NCBI GenBank assembly: GCA_036307185.1
Contig: JAXJYC010000036.1
Span: 1-43,771, forward strand
Origin: SVEL01 sp017381055
GTDB taxonomy: Bacteria > Bacillota > Clostridia > Lachnospirales > Lachnospiraceae
DNA: 43,771 bases
Direction of reading: 5' to 3'
Shown: positions 22,112 to 32,090 of the stretch, piece after piece
Layout: each line of letters begins with the position of its first letter
Position numbering within the stretch: the first letter of the stretch is position 1
Notes under the pieces: generated by a model
What the model was told of the DNA's origin: nothing
Databases searched by the model: none
What the model saw: only the letters and a program-made list of their open reading frames with translations
Translations under genes and position numbers: made by a program

Positions 22112-24319
22112 ATGACAAAGAGAAATAGTTTAATATGCTTTATATTAAGTATTGTGCTTATTGCAGGCCTTGTGTATGTTACAATGTTTGGTATAGACAA
22201 GAGTGGCAAGGGAAGTGCTAAGAATATTACACAGGGCCTTGATTTACAAGGTGGTGTAAGTATTACATTTGAAGTTGCAGAAGAAGAATTTAGCAAGGAA
22301 GACTTTGAAGATACTTATAGAAAGATGGAAAAGAGAGCTTACGAGCTTAGTGATGAAGCGTCTATCTATAAGGAGGGAGAGAACAGAATTACTGTTGAAA
22401 TCCCAGGTAGTGATGATGCCCAGGCAGTTCTTGATAAGCTTGGTAAGCCAGGTTCATTACAGTTTATTACAGATTATGGCAATGCTGATAAAGAAAAGGT
22501 ATGGTTTGAAGGTAGCGATATAAAGAACGCTAAGGCAGTTTATACTAAGGACGATATGACAGGCGCTATTGAATATATGGTTGCTTTAGAGTTTACAGAG
22601 GAAGCTGGAGAGAGATTCGCTGAGGTTACAGGCAATAATGTTGGAAAGATAATCTACATTGTATATGATGGAGAGATTATATCAGAGCCATATGTTCAGC
22701 AGAAGATTACAGGTGGTGAAGCTACTGTAACAGGAATGGATTCAAATGAAGAAGCTGAAGAACTTGCATCAATGATTAGAATTGGTTCTCTTAAGCTTGA
22801 ACTTAAGGAGATATCGTCTAAGGTTGTAGGAGCTAAGCTTGGAGATGATGCTATTAGCACAAGTTTACTTGCAGGTGTAATTGGTATTGCATTTATCTTT
22901 GTATTTATGCTTGTAATATATAGAGTTCCAGGACTTGCAGCAGGACTTGCACTTATTGCATATACAGCGATGAGTTTACTTGCTCTTAATGGATTTGATA
23001 TAACACTTACATTACCAGGTATCGCAGGTGTAATTTTATCTATTGGTATGGCGGTAGATGCAAATGTAATTATCTTTGCACGTATTAAGGAAGAACTTGG
23101 TGCAGGTGTAGAGGTTAAGAATGCTATAAAGACAGGTTTCAAGAAGGCTACATCAGCTATTTTAGATGGAAATATTACAACACTTATTGCTGCACTTGTT
23201 CTTATGAAGATGGGTACAGGTCCTATTCAGGGATTTGCTAAGACACTTGCATATGGTATTGTTATTTCTATGATTACAGCAATGTTTATTACAAGAGGTC
23301 TCTTATATTTACTTTATTCAATGGGCTTCAACAAGGCATCTATGTATGGAGTTCAAAAGGAGAGAAAGGTAATCAACTTTGTTGGTAAGAGAGCAATACT
23401 TTTAGGTATAAGTGGAGTTGTTATTGTACTTGGAGTTTTAGTAACATTCTTAAATAGTAAGGGTACATTTGATGGTAGAAATTCTTACTTTAACTTAAGT
23501 GTTGAATTCCAGGGTGGTGTATCTACAAGTGTTGAGTTTGACAAAAACTATGACATTAAGGAATTTAATGAAAAGATTCTTCCAGAGATTCAGAAGATAG
23601 TTGGCGATGGTGATGTACTTGCCAATGCAGTTGATGGAACTAATGAGTATGTTATAAGAACAAAAACATTAGATAGAAAAGTTAGAGATGAAATTAATGC
23701 CATGCTTGTGGACAAGTTTGGTGCTATCGAGGATAAGTTCAATGAATCAAGCGTAAGTGCTACAGTTAGTGAGGAAATGGCTAAGGATTCTGTTGTGGCA
23801 GTGAGTATCGCGGTTGTATGCATGCTTATCTACATCTTTATCAGATTTAGAGATATTAGATTTGCTTCAAGTGCAATACTTTGTCTTGTTCATGACGTGT
23901 TAGTAGTTATTTTATTCTACGCAGTTTCATGGACAACTGTTGGTAATACATTTATCGCATGTATGCTTACAATTCTTGGTTATTCAATCAATGCATCTAT
24001 CGTAGTATTTGATAGAATAAGAGAGAAGCTTAGAGCTAGCCAGTATAAGGGTGAGTTAAAGGATATAGTAAATGGCGCTATTACAGATACACTTACTAGA
24101 TCGATTTATACTTCGCTTACAACATTTATAACAGTTGCGGCATTATACATTCTTGGTGTTACATCTATGAGAGAGTTCGCTCTTCCACTTATAGTAGGTA
24201 TAATCGCAGGTGGATATTCATCAGTATGTATCGCAGGTTCGCTTTGGTACACAATGACTAAGAAGAGATTTGAGTCAGGTAAGATGAGAAAGAAATATTT
24301 AGAAAGCTTAGAGGACTAA
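22112..24319 (+). CDS. secDF: Protein translocase subunit SecDF (fused SecD-SecF)
   Basis: A 735-residue RND-type membrane protein that uses the proton gradient to assist SecYEG export. SecD half: an N-terminal TM (about 8-27), LDLQGGVSITFEV, a periplasmic P1 domain, then five TMs beginning near residue 250. SecF half from about residue 430: a TM, FNLSVEFQGGVS and the remaining TMs, with a short cytoplasmic tail. SecD and SecF are separate in E. coli and fused in Bacillus; the fusion here is complete. GAGGAG precedes ATG 22112. It follows scfB by 88 bp, an arrangement I recall as common in Clostridia. Confidence 0.93.
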   Translation: MTKRNSLICFILSIVLIAGLVYVTMFGIDKSGKGSAKNITQGLDLQGGVSITFEVAEEEFSKEDFEDTYRKMEKRAYELSDEASIYKEGENRITVEIPGSDDAQAVLDKLGKPGSLQFITDYGNADKEKVWFEGSDIKNAKAVYTKDDMTGAIEYMVALEFTEEAGERFAEVTGNNVGKIIYIVYDGEIISEPYVQQKITGGEATVTGMDSNEEAEELASMIRIGSLKLELKEISSKVVGAKLGDDAISTSLLAGVIGIAFIFVFMLVIYRVPGLAAGLALIAYTAMSLLALNGFDITLTLPGIAGVILSIGMAVDANVIIFARIKEELGAGVEVKNAIKTGFKKATSAILDGNITTLIAALVLMKMGTGPIQGFAKTLAYGIVISMITAMFITRGLLYLLYSMGFNKASMYGVQKERKVINFVGKRAILLGISGVVIVLGVLVTFLNSKGTFDGRNSYFNLSVEFQGGVSTSVEFDKNYDIKEFNEKILPEIQKIVGDGDVLANAVDGTNEYVIRTKTLDRKVRDEINAMLVDKFGAIEDKFNESSVSATVSEEMAKDSVVAVSIAVVCMLIYIFIRFRDIRFASSAILCLVHDVLVVILFYAVSWTTVGNTFIACMLTILGYSINASIVVFDRIREKLRASQYKGELKDIVNGAITDTLTRSIYTSLTTFITVAALYILGVTSMREFALPLIVGIIAGGYSSVCIAGSLWYTMTKKRFESGKMRKKYLESLED

Positions 24320-24330
24320 GCCTATTGTAT

Positions 24331-24360
24331 AAGCCTCCAGGATGATTCCTGGGGGCTTTT
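24331..24360 (+). terminator. Intrinsic terminator after secDF
   Basis: AAGCCTCCAGGA (24331-24342) pairs with TCCTGGGGGCTT (24347-24358), with a TGAT loop and a T tail. The last two T bases are shared with the -35 box of the recJ promoter. Confidence 0.9.
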
Positions 24361-24387
24361 GACACTCTAAAATTACAATGATATAAT
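24359..24387 (+). promoter_or_regulatory. Perfect-consensus promoter for recJ
   Basis: TTGACA (24359-24364), a 17-bp spacer and TATAAT (24382-24387) match the sigma-A consensus at every base. It begins inside the secDF terminator's T tail, a very compact junction. Confidence 0.85.
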
Positions 24388-24410
24388 AGGGTGTGAAAGG
24401 GTGATTTTGA

Positions 24411-26201
24411 ATGGTAGTAGAAAAATGGATGGTACACAGCAAAAAGGCTGATTTTGATGGCTTTGCTAAAGTGCTTGGAGTTAGTCCTGTTGTGGCTAGA
24501 ATAATGAGAAATAAAGATATGGATACAATAGAGGCTCAGAGGGCCTTTCTTGATAATAGTATGGATAATCTTCATAATCCATCACTTATGAAGGATATGG
24601 ATAAGGCTATAGATATAATTATGGCTAAAATAGATGAAGGTAAACATATTCGTGTTATCGGAGATTATGATATAGATGGAATATGCTCTACATATATTCT
24701 TGTAAAGGGATTGCAAGGAGTGGGGGCGCTTGTTAGCTTTGATATTCCAGATAGAATTGTGGATGGATATGGAATAAATGAGAACCTTATTAAGAAGGCT
24801 TATGATGAGGGAGTAGATACTATTGTAACTTGTGATAATGGTATCGCAGCCATAGAACAGATTAAGTATGCTAAGGAGCTTGGTATGACGGTTATTGTAA
24901 CTGATCACCATGAGGTGCCTTATGTGAAGGATGAGACTTCTGGTCAGATTACATATAAGCGCGTTCAGGGTGATGCAGTTGTAAATCCTAAGCAACCAGA
25001 TTGCGATTATCCATTTAAACTGTTATGTGGTGGAGCTATAGCATATAAGGTTATAGAGTCTCTCTATGAAAGATTAGATGTAAAAAATAAAAGGGAAAAG
25101 ATAGAGTATTTTATAGAATATGCAGCTATAGCTACCATAGGTGATGTGGTAGATTTGTTTGGTGAAAATAGAATTATAGCAGCTAACGGTCTTAAGAGAT
25201 TACAGACTACAGCAAATGTAGGTTTAGATAAGCTTATGGATATGTGTGGAATCAATAGAGAAAGATTATCGTCATATCATATAGGCTTTGTTATAGGTCC
25301 TTGTCTTAATGCAACAGGAAGATTAGAGACTGCAAAAAAAGGAATAGAGCTTCTTATGTGTGAAGATTTTTTGGAGGCAGAGAAGTTATCGGGTGAGCTT
25401 ATAGAGCTTAATAATACTCGAAAAGCTATGACTGAGGATGGGGTAAAGGAAGCTATCTGTATGTGTGAAAACATGGAAGATAGTAAGGTGTTGGTTGTAT
25501 ACTTGCCAAATATTCATGAAAGTATAGCAGGAATCATAGCCGGCAGAGTAAGAGAACATTTTAATAAGCCAGTATTTGTGGTGACTAACAGTGCTGATGA
25601 AAGTGAAGTTAGTCTTATTAAGGGATCGGGAAGGTCAATTCCTGGGTATAATATGTTTGAAGCACTTATAGAGTGTGATGAGTATTTGCTAAAGTATGGT
25701 GGTCACGAGATGGCAGCAGGTTTATCTTTAGATAGAGATAAAATTAGAGATTTGGCAGTAGCCCTTAATGATAGATGTAAGCTTACAGAGGATGATTTTG
25801 TAAGAAAGGTATGGATTGATGTGCCTATGCCATTTGCATACGCTACAGAAGAACTTATTAATCAGTTGGCATTACTAGAACCATTTGGAAAGGGAAATGA
25901 AAAACCTGTATTTGCAAGTAAAAATGTAAAGGTTAAGTCCCTAAAAGTTATGGGTGCTAATCAAAATATGTGCAAGCTTACAGTAAGCGATGACTCGGGT
26001 AAAATGGTTGATGCTTTAGTGTTTTCATCTATTTATCCAGCATTTATGGAATTCTTACAAAATAAATTTGGGGAAGAGCAGATTAGAAAGGCAAAAATGA
26101 ATATACCAAACGACATTGTATTGTCCATAATATATTATCCAGATATAAATGAGTATAATGGTAGAAGAACTGTGCAAATAATTGTCAACAACTATTGTTA
26201 A
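24411..26201 (+). CDS. recJ: Single-stranded-DNA-specific exonuclease RecJ
   Basis: A 596-residue DHH-family 5'-3' ssDNA exonuclease for recombination and mismatch repair. The metal motifs are GDYDIDG (residues 84-90) and TDHHEVP (around Asp165-His167). The DHHA1 domain has GSGRSIPGYNMFEAL and GGHEMAAGL, and an OB-fold with FGKGNEKPVF follows. Length fits the family. GAAAGGG precedes the ATG. It is transcribed from a consensus promoter and followed by three hairpins before apt. Confidence 0.93.
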   Translation: MVVEKWMVHSKKADFDGFAKVLGVSPVVARIMRNKDMDTIEAQRAFLDNSMDNLHNPSLMKDMDKAIDIIMAKIDEGKHIRVIGDYDIDGICSTYILVKGLQGVGALVSFDIPDRIVDGYGINENLIKKAYDEGVDTIVTCDNGIAAIEQIKYAKELGMTVIVTDHHEVPYVKDETSGQITYKRVQGDAVVNPKQPDCDYPFKLLCGGAIAYKVIESLYERLDVKNKREKIEYFIEYAAIATIGDVVDLFGENRIIAANGLKRLQTTANVGLDKLMDMCGINRERLSSYHIGFVIGPCLNATGRLETAKKGIELLMCEDFLEAEKLSGELIELNNTRKAMTEDGVKEAICMCENMEDSKVLVVYLPNIHESIAGIIAGRVREHFNKPVFVVTNSADESEVSLIKGSGRSIPGYNMFEALIECDEYLLKYGGHEMAAGLSLDRDKIRDLAVALNDRCKLTEDDFVRKVWIDVPMPFAYATEELINQLALLEPFGKGNEKPVFASKNVKVKSLKVMGANQNMCKLTVSDDSGKMVDALVFSSIYPAFMEFLQNKFGEEQIRKAKMNIPNDIVLSIIYYPDINEYNGRRTVQIIVNNYC

Positions 26202-26234
26202 ATGGCGAAAAGAGTGATAAAATATATTATTCAA

Positions 26235-26384
26235 GTGACAAAAGGTCATAAACCACTTGTGCTTGCACAAAAGTGGTTTAATGACTTTTTGACACGCCAC
26301 AATATGAGCATAAAAGTGGAGCGTAAGCGCCACGATATGCGAATATTGTGTAGGATTGCGAGAGCGCTAAGCGCGTAGCAATCC
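26235..26384. repeat. Three tandem hairpins after recJ, probable terminator plus repeat element
   Basis: Hairpin one (26235-26294): AAACCACTT (26250-26258) with AAGTGGTTT (26271-26279), capped by GTGCTTGCAC and flanked by GTCAT/ATGAC arms with a T run. Hairpin two (26298-26350): CACAATAT with ATATTGTG, GCATA with TATGC and GTGG with CCAC, around GCGTAAGC. Hairpin three (26353-26384): GGATTGC with GCAATCC around a GCGC-rich core. Hairpin one probably ends recJ transcription. The GC-rich units stand out from the AT-rich background and resemble REP-like elements. Confidence 0.75.
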
Positions 26385-26428
26385 GTTGAATAGAGTGTTG
26401 ATAATTTCTAGAAAGGTTGGAGTTTCCT

Positions 26429-26953
26429 ATGAAGAAGATTGAAGATTATGTTAGAAGCATACCTGATTTCCCAGAAGAAGGTATTATATTTAGAGATGTA
26501 ACTAGTGTATTACAGGATGCAGATGGTCTACATCTTGCTATTGATCTTATGCAAGATAAAATCAAGGATTTAGAGTTTGATGTGGTAGTTGGACCTGAGT
26601 CTAGAGGTTTTATATTTGGAGTTCCTATTGCATATAATCTTCATAAGCCTTTTATTCCTGTTCGTAAGAAGGGTAAGCTACCTTGTGAAACTGTTTCTAT
26701 GGAATATGAGTTGGAGTACGGTACAGCTACAATAGAGATTCATAAGGATGCTATTAAGCCAGGACAGAAGGTTGTTATTGTAGATGATCTTATGGCTACA
26801 GGTGGAACTATAGAAGCTATCATTAAGCTTATAACACAGCTTGGTGGTGAGGTTGTAGGCTCAGTATTTTTAATGGAGCTTGCAGGATTAGAGGGACGTA
26901 AGAAGTTAGAAGGACAGAATGTACAGTCAGTGATTGTATATCCTGGAAAATAG
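26429..26953 (+). CDS. apt: Adenine phosphoribosyltransferase
   Basis: A 174-residue purine-salvage enzyme that makes AMP from adenine and PRPP. Signatures are IPDFPEEGIIFRDVT near the start, VVGPESRGFIFG, FIPVRKKGKLP and the PRPP loop VVIVDDLMATGGT. Length matches type-I Apt. ATG 26429 has GGAG six bases upstream; the reading frame stays open from a TTG at 26417 but without family support. It precedes rel by 46 bp, an order (recJ-apt-rel) conserved in Firmicutes. Confidence 0.94.
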   Translation: MKKIEDYVRSIPDFPEEGIIFRDVTSVLQDADGLHLAIDLMQDKIKDLEFDVVVGPESRGFIFGVPIAYNLHKPFIPVRKKGKLPCETVSMEYELEYGTATIEIHKDAIKPGQKVVIVDDLMATGGTIEAIIKLITQLGGEVVGSVFLMELAGLEGRKKLEGQNVQSVIVYPGK

Positions 26954-26999
26954 TTAGAATGATTTAAACATACATTTTGGACAAAGTGAGGCGTATCCT

Positions 27000-29270
27000 A
27001 TGGCAGACGAAAAAATTGAAATAGTAATACCGAAAATTAAATCGCCGGAAGAGTACGAGAATCCGACTGAATTATATGAGAAGCTTATTGCTATGATTAA
27101 AAAGTATCATCCATCTGATGAGATATCTTTAATCGAGAAAGCATATAAGCTTGCTGATGATGCCCATAAGGAGCAAAAGAGACGTTCAGGTGAGCCATAT
27201 ATTATTCATCCATTGTCAGTAGCTATTATCTTAGCTGAATTTGAGTTAGATAAGGAGACAATTATAGCAGGTATTCTTCATGATGTTGTTGAGGATACGG
27301 TGTTTACCTTAGAGGAGATAACTGAGATGTTTGGAGCAGAGGTTGCTCTTCTTGTTGATGGTGTAACAAAGCTTACTCAGGTGTCGTATTCAGCGGATAA
27401 GATAGAAATACAAGCAGAGAATCTTAGAAAGATGTTTTTAGCGATGGGTAAGGATATAAGAGTTATCCTTATTAAGCTTGCAGATAGACTTCATAATATG
27501 AGAACTATGGAGTATCAGAGCCCTGCAAAACAGGTTGAAAAGTCTAGAGAAACTATGGATATTTATGCGCCAATAGCAGATAGACTTGGTATTTCTAAGA
27601 TTAAGGTTGAGCTTGATGACTTGGCTCTTAAGTATCTTGAGCCAGACAAGTTTGCTGATATTGCATACCAGAGAAATGTTAAATTAAGCTCAGGTGAGCT
27701 TATGATAAAGAACCTTGTAAGTGATGTTGATGGCCTTATGAAGGATGCGAATATTAAGTCTAGAGTATATGGACGTATGAAGCATATCTTTAGTATTTAC
27801 AAGAAGATGATTAATCAGAACAAGGAATTCGATCAGATATTGGATTTGTTCGCAGTTAGAATAATCGTTGATTCTGTAAAGGATTGTTATGCAGCTCTTG
27901 GTATTATTCATGAGCATTACAAGCCTATCCAAGGAAGATTTAAGGATTATATTGCTATGCCTAAGTCAAATATGTATCAGTCACTACATACGACTCTTAT
28001 TGGACCAAGTGGACAACCATTTGAGATTCAGATTCGTACAGAGGAGATGCATAAGACTGCTGAAAATGGTATCGCAGCTCATTGGAAGTATAAGGAAGAT
28101 CCTAATGGCAAGCATACTCCAGATAAGGAAGAGGAGAAGCTTAGCTGGCTTAGGGAAATCTTAGAGTGGCAGAATAATCTTTCTGACAATAAGGAATTTT
28201 TAAGTGTTATAAAGAGTGACTTTAATTTATTTACAGAGGATGTGTATTGTTTTACACCATCTGGAGATGTTAAGAATCTTCCAAATGGTTCAACACCTAT
28301 TGATTTTGCATATAGTATTCATAGTGCTGTTGGCAACAAGATGGTTGGTGCTAGAGTAAATGGTAAGATAGTAAATATAGATTACAAGATACAAAATGGT
28401 GATCGAATTGAGATTATTACTTCTCAGAATTCTAAGGGACCAAGTAGAGACTGGCTTAACATTGTTAAGAGCTCTCAGGCTAAGAATAAGATTAACCAGT
28501 GGTTTAAGTCGGAATTTAAAGAAGATAATATAGTTAAGGGCAGAGAACTTATAGAGCGCTATTGTAAGATGAAGGGTGTTAATATTAGCGATCTTACTAA
28601 GCATGAATTTGTGGCTAAGGTGCTTGCTAAGTATAATTTAAAGGAATGGAATGCAGTACTTGCTGCTATAGGTCATGGAAGCATCAAGGAAGGCCATGTA
28701 ATAAACCGACTCATAGAGGAGTATGAGAAGAAGAATAAAAAACCCCTTACTAATGAGCAGATTCTTGAAGAGATTGCAGAGATTGCCAAGACTAAGAAGA
28801 TGGTTGCTAAGTCTAGAGGAGGAATTGTAGTAAAGGGTGTGCATGATGTATCTGTTCGTTTCTCTAAGTGTTGTAATCCAGTTCCAGGAGATGAGATTGT
28901 AGGCTTTATTACAAGAGGTAGAGGAATCTCTATTCATAGAACAGATTGTGTCAATGTAATGAATCTCCAAGAATCAGAGAGAGTTAGACTTATGGAAGCT
29001 GACTGGCAGGAGGAGAGAGAGAAGGGAGAGAAGTATCTTGTGGAGATACAGATATTCTGTAATAACAGAACTGGACTTCTTGCAGATATTTCTAAGATAT
29101 TTACTGAGAGAAATATAGATGTACAGAGTATGAATAGTAGAACAAGCAAGCAGGAGATTGCAACTATATCTATGTCATTTATGATTGGTGGCAAGGATGA
29201 GCTTAATAAGCTTGTAGATAAGATTCGTATGGTAGATTCTGTACTTGATATTGTGAGAGCATCTTATTAA
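27000..29270 (+). CDS. rel: Bifunctional (p)ppGpp synthetase/hydrolase Rel
   Basis: A 756-residue RelA/SpoT protein that makes and degrades (p)ppGpp in the stringent response. It has an N-terminal HD hydrolase with HDVVEDT (His94-Asp95), then the synthetase domain (RIIVDSVKDCYAALGIIH and YIAMPKSNMYQSLHTT), a TGS domain (about 400-460, VYCFTPSGDV), a zinc-finger/helical region with CCNPVPGDEIVGF, and a C-terminal ACT domain. Both catalytic domains look intact. GTGAGG precedes the ATG. The MBL hydrolase gene follows 14 bp later. Confidence 0.95.
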   Translation: MADEKIEIVIPKIKSPEEYENPTELYEKLIAMIKKYHPSDEISLIEKAYKLADDAHKEQKRRSGEPYIIHPLSVAIILAEFELDKETIIAGILHDVVEDTVFTLEEITEMFGAEVALLVDGVTKLTQVSYSADKIEIQAENLRKMFLAMGKDIRVILIKLADRLHNMRTMEYQSPAKQVEKSRETMDIYAPIADRLGISKIKVELDDLALKYLEPDKFADIAYQRNVKLSSGELMIKNLVSDVDGLMKDANIKSRVYGRMKHIFSIYKKMINQNKEFDQILDLFAVRIIVDSVKDCYAALGIIHEHYKPIQGRFKDYIAMPKSNMYQSLHTTLIGPSGQPFEIQIRTEEMHKTAENGIAAHWKYKEDPNGKHTPDKEEEKLSWLREILEWQNNLSDNKEFLSVIKSDFNLFTEDVYCFTPSGDVKNLPNGSTPIDFAYSIHSAVGNKMVGARVNGKIVNIDYKIQNGDRIEIITSQNSKGPSRDWLNIVKSSQAKNKINQWFKSEFKEDNIVKGRELIERYCKMKGVNISDLTKHEFVAKVLAKYNLKEWNAVLAAIGHGSIKEGHVINRLIEEYEKKNKKPLTNEQILEEIAEIAKTKKMVAKSRGGIVVKGVHDVSVRFSKCCNPVPGDEIVGFITRGRGISIHRTDCVNVMNLQESERVRLMEADWQEEREKGEKYLVEIQIFCNNRTGLLADISKIFTERNIDVQSMNSRTSKQEIATISMSFMIGGKDELNKLVDKIRMVDSVLDIVRASY

Positions 29271-29284
29271 GGAGGCTGTTTTAG

Positions 29285-29938
29285 ATGGGCTTATTGAGCG
29301 TAAAATCAATTGTACTTAGTATATGCGGTACAAATTGTTATGTGTTATATGATGATAATACAAAAGAAGGTTTTATTATTGACCCGGCCGACTCGCCAGA
29401 GAAGATTATAGATTTGGTGACAAGACTTGGGGTTAGCATAAAGGCCTTGCTCCTTACACATGGTCATTTTGATCATATAGGAGCGACAAATGCTTTAAAG
29501 AAACATTATAATGTGGATGTGTATGCTCATGAGGCTGAAGTAGATGTGGCCAAGGATATTATGCTTAATCTTTCAGCACATTTTGATGAAGCGAATAGTG
29601 TTATAGTGGATAAGCCTTTAAAGGATAGCCAAGAATTTGAGATGGCAGGATTTAAGATTAAGGTTATTCATACTCCAGGTCATACGGTGGGAAGCTGTTG
29701 TTATATAGTAAGTGATGAAAAAAAAGATAGATTATTTAGTGGAGACACCATATTTTATCATAGCTATGGAAGAACAGATTTACCTACAGGAAGTGGAGGA
29801 ACAATAATTCGTTCAATATTAGATAAATTGTTAGTGTTGGATGGTGGTATGGAAGTGTTTCCAGGACATGGAGATACAACTACCATAGATGAAGAAAAGA
29901 AATGGTATCGGAGAGACATAAGTGGCAATATTAATTGA
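29285..29938 (+). CDS. MBL-fold metallo-hydrolase (glyoxalase II-like)
   Basis: A 217-residue single-domain metallo-beta-lactamase-fold hydrolase. The metal motif is THGHFDHIGA (His59, His61, Asp63, His64), followed by HTPGHTVGS, FSGDTIF and FPGHGDTTT. These fit the YcbL/glyoxalase II-like group; the true substrate is unknown. AAGGAGG lies upstream of the ATG. Its place after rel is conserved in Firmicutes (B. subtilis yrvI-dtd order differs). Its 3' end overlaps the hemZ fusion gene by 17 bp. Confidence 0.9.
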   Translation: MGLLSVKSIVLSICGTNCYVLYDDNTKEGFIIDPADSPEKIIDLVTRLGVSIKALLLTHGHFDHIGATNALKKHYNVDVYAHEAEVDVAKDIMLNLSAHFDEANSVIVDKPLKDSQEFEMAGFKIKVIHTPGHTVGSCCYIVSDEKKDRLFSGDTIFYHSYGRTDLPTGSGGTIIRSILDKLLVLDGGMEVFPGHGDTTTIDEEKKWYRRDISGNIN

Positions 29939-32090
29939 TTTAAAAAGAGTAGATTTTGAATATGATATATGGACGCTGGTGCGAGAATTTTGTCCTCATA
30001 CAGAGGTATTAGTTAATTCCACTGAGAAGCTTGCTGAGAATGACTACATTGAGTATGTGGTTAAGGTAGTATTTGACGAGGTTAATTCAAAAGTTCTTGC
30101 ATCTATTTTAGCGCCTGAAGCTTCAGATACGTGTAAGTGCATTGATTTGGAGGATTGCCAGAGCAGAATGCATGATAAGTTCTCTAATGAGGGCATTGCA
30201 GATTATCTTGATAGAAAATCAGTGAAGAATGAAGCGAAACGACTTGTGTATGATGTAATGAAGCAACAGACAGGCAAGGATTTGCCATGGGGAACGCTTA
30301 CAGGCATCAGACCAACAAAGATACCTATGTCTTTATATGAGAGAAAGAAACCGTTAACTGACGAAGCGGTTTATGATTATATGAAGAACAATTATTATGT
30401 ATCTGATGAGAAGATTGATTTAAGTCGAGACATTGCCAAAAGAGAGATTAGAATATTAAGAAATATTGATTATAGAGATGGATATAGCTTATATATAGGA
30501 ATTCCATTCTGCCCAAGTACTTGTCTTTATTGTTCATTTACATCTTATAATATTGATGCTTATAAGAAAAAGGTAGATGAGTATGTGGATGGTGTTATAA
30601 AAGAGATAGATTATGTGGCTAATGCTTTTAAGGATAAGAAGTTAAACACAGTTTATTTCGGAGGCGGTACACCTACTACACTTACAGATGTGCAGCTTGA
30701 TAAGCTTATTACTAAGGTAAAGGATTCCTTTGATTTTACTTATGTTCAGGAGTTTACAGTAGAGGCTGGACGACCTGATAGTATAACTAGAGAAAAGCTT
30801 CAGGTATTAAAGAAGCATGGAGTTAGTAGAATATCTATAAATCCTCAAACTATGAAGCAGGAGACTTTGGATATAATCGGAAGAAAGCATACAGTTTCTC
30901 AAGTGATAGATGCCTTTAATATGGCTAGAGAAGAAGGCTTTGATAATATTAATATGGACTTTATTGTGGGACTCCCAAATGAAGGTATAGAAGATGTTAG
31001 ATATACTATGGAGGAGACTTTAAAGTTAAATCCAGATAGCATAACTGTCCATTCTCTTGCTATAAAGCGTGCTGCTAGACTTAATATGTTTAAGGATGAA
31101 TATAAGGAATTGTCTATAGAGAATAATAAAGAGATAATGACATTGACAGCTGAGTATGCTAAGAAGATGGGTATGAAGCCATATTATCTTTACAGACAGA
31201 AGAATATTGCGGGAAATATGGAAAATGTTGGATATGCAAAAGAAGGCTGTGAAGGAATATATAACATCCTCATAATGGAAGAGAAACAGACAATTATTGC
31301 TCTTGGCGCAGGTTCTGTAACTAAGTATGTTTATCCAGATGGAGAGCGTATAGAGCGAGTTGACAATGTAAAGAATGTTGATTTATACATTGAAAGAATA
31401 GATGAAATGATAGAAAGAAAAATTAATTTCTTTCAAAGAGTTTTAAGTGATCATAAGGCTAAATCAAATCCAAGTAGTACTTATGCTGTAAGACAGGCAC
31501 TTAAAAAGGATGTTCCTGATGCCGTAGAGCACGGAATATATGTTAGTAATATGGCTTGTCTTATAGGTAAAGAGTTGGGCCTTCCAGAAAAGATGGTATA
31601 TGAGTTGGCTGTAGCTGGAATGTTGCATGATATAGGAAAACTTAGACTTTCTAATTATATGTACGGAAGAAATGAAGATAGCTTTGTGGTGGAGCAATTA
31701 CGATATGTTCGAATGCATTCAAAGCTTAGTGCTGATATTCTTAAAGAAAGAGATTATTCGGATTTTGTTATAGAGAGCATTCTTTATCATCATGAGAATT
31801 TTGATGGTTCTGGATATCCGGATAACTTACAGGGCGAGAGTATTCCACTTGGAGCTAGAATTCTTAGAGTGTGTGATGTATTTATAGCACTTACATCAGA
31901 TAGACCTTATAGAAAGGCTTTTGATAAGGATACAGCAGTTACACTTATGATAGATGAAGTTAAGAATTTTGATATGGGCGTATTTTTAGCTTTCCTAAAG
32001 GTTGTCCATGATATTGATTTAAATAAAGATATAAGGAAGTTGTCAGTTGGAATTGGCAACGATATAGGAGGAAAAGATGAAGTTAAGTAA
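29922..32090 (+). CDS. hemZ: HemZ-type radical-SAM protein fused to an HD-GYP domain
   Basis: A 722-residue two-domain protein. Residues 1-503 are a complete HemZ-like coproporphyrinogen dehydrogenase/HemW-family protein. It has a HemZ N-terminal region with GTLTGIRPTKIP, the radical-SAM motif CPSTCLYC (Cys197, 201, 204), YFGGGTPT and a C-terminal HemN-like part. Residues about 535-700 are an HD-GYP domain with HDIGK (His569-Asp570), the downstream MHSKLSADIL, HHE and DGSGYP (GYP 631-633), all expected for a c-di-GMP phosphodiesterase. The frame is open throughout. GTG 29922 has GGAGAG six bases upstream. It overlaps hisS by 14 bp. HemZ normally ends near 480-500 residues. The regulatory meaning is unknown. 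Confidence 0.88.
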   Translation: MAILIDLKRVDFEYDIWTLVREFCPHTEVLVNSTEKLAENDYIEYVVKVVFDEVNSKVLASILAPEASDTCKCIDLEDCQSRMHDKFSNEGIADYLDRKSVKNEAKRLVYDVMKQQTGKDLPWGTLTGIRPTKIPMSLYERKKPLTDEAVYDYMKNNYYVSDEKIDLSRDIAKREIRILRNIDYRDGYSLYIGIPFCPSTCLYCSFTSYNIDAYKKKVDEYVDGVIKEIDYVANAFKDKKLNTVYFGGGTPTTLTDVQLDKLITKVKDSFDFTYVQEFTVEAGRPDSITREKLQVLKKHGVSRISINPQTMKQETLDIIGRKHTVSQVIDAFNMAREEGFDNINMDFIVGLPNEGIEDVRYTMEETLKLNPDSITVHSLAIKRAARLNMFKDEYKELSIENNKEIMTLTAEYAKKMGMKPYYLYRQKNIAGNMENVGYAKEGCEGIYNILIMEEKQTIIALGAGSVTKYVYPDGERIERVDNVKNVDLYIERIDEMIERKINFFQRVLSDHKAKSNPSSTYAVRQALKKDVPDAVEHGIYVSNMACLIGKELGLPEKMVYELAVAGMLHDIGKLRLSNYMYGRNEDSFVVEQLRYVRMHSKLSADILKERDYSDFVIESILYHHENFDGSGYPDNLQGESIPLGARILRVCDVFIALTSDRPYRKAFDKDTAVTLMIDEVKNFDMGVFLAFLKVVHDIDLNKDIRKLSVGIGNDIGGKDEVK

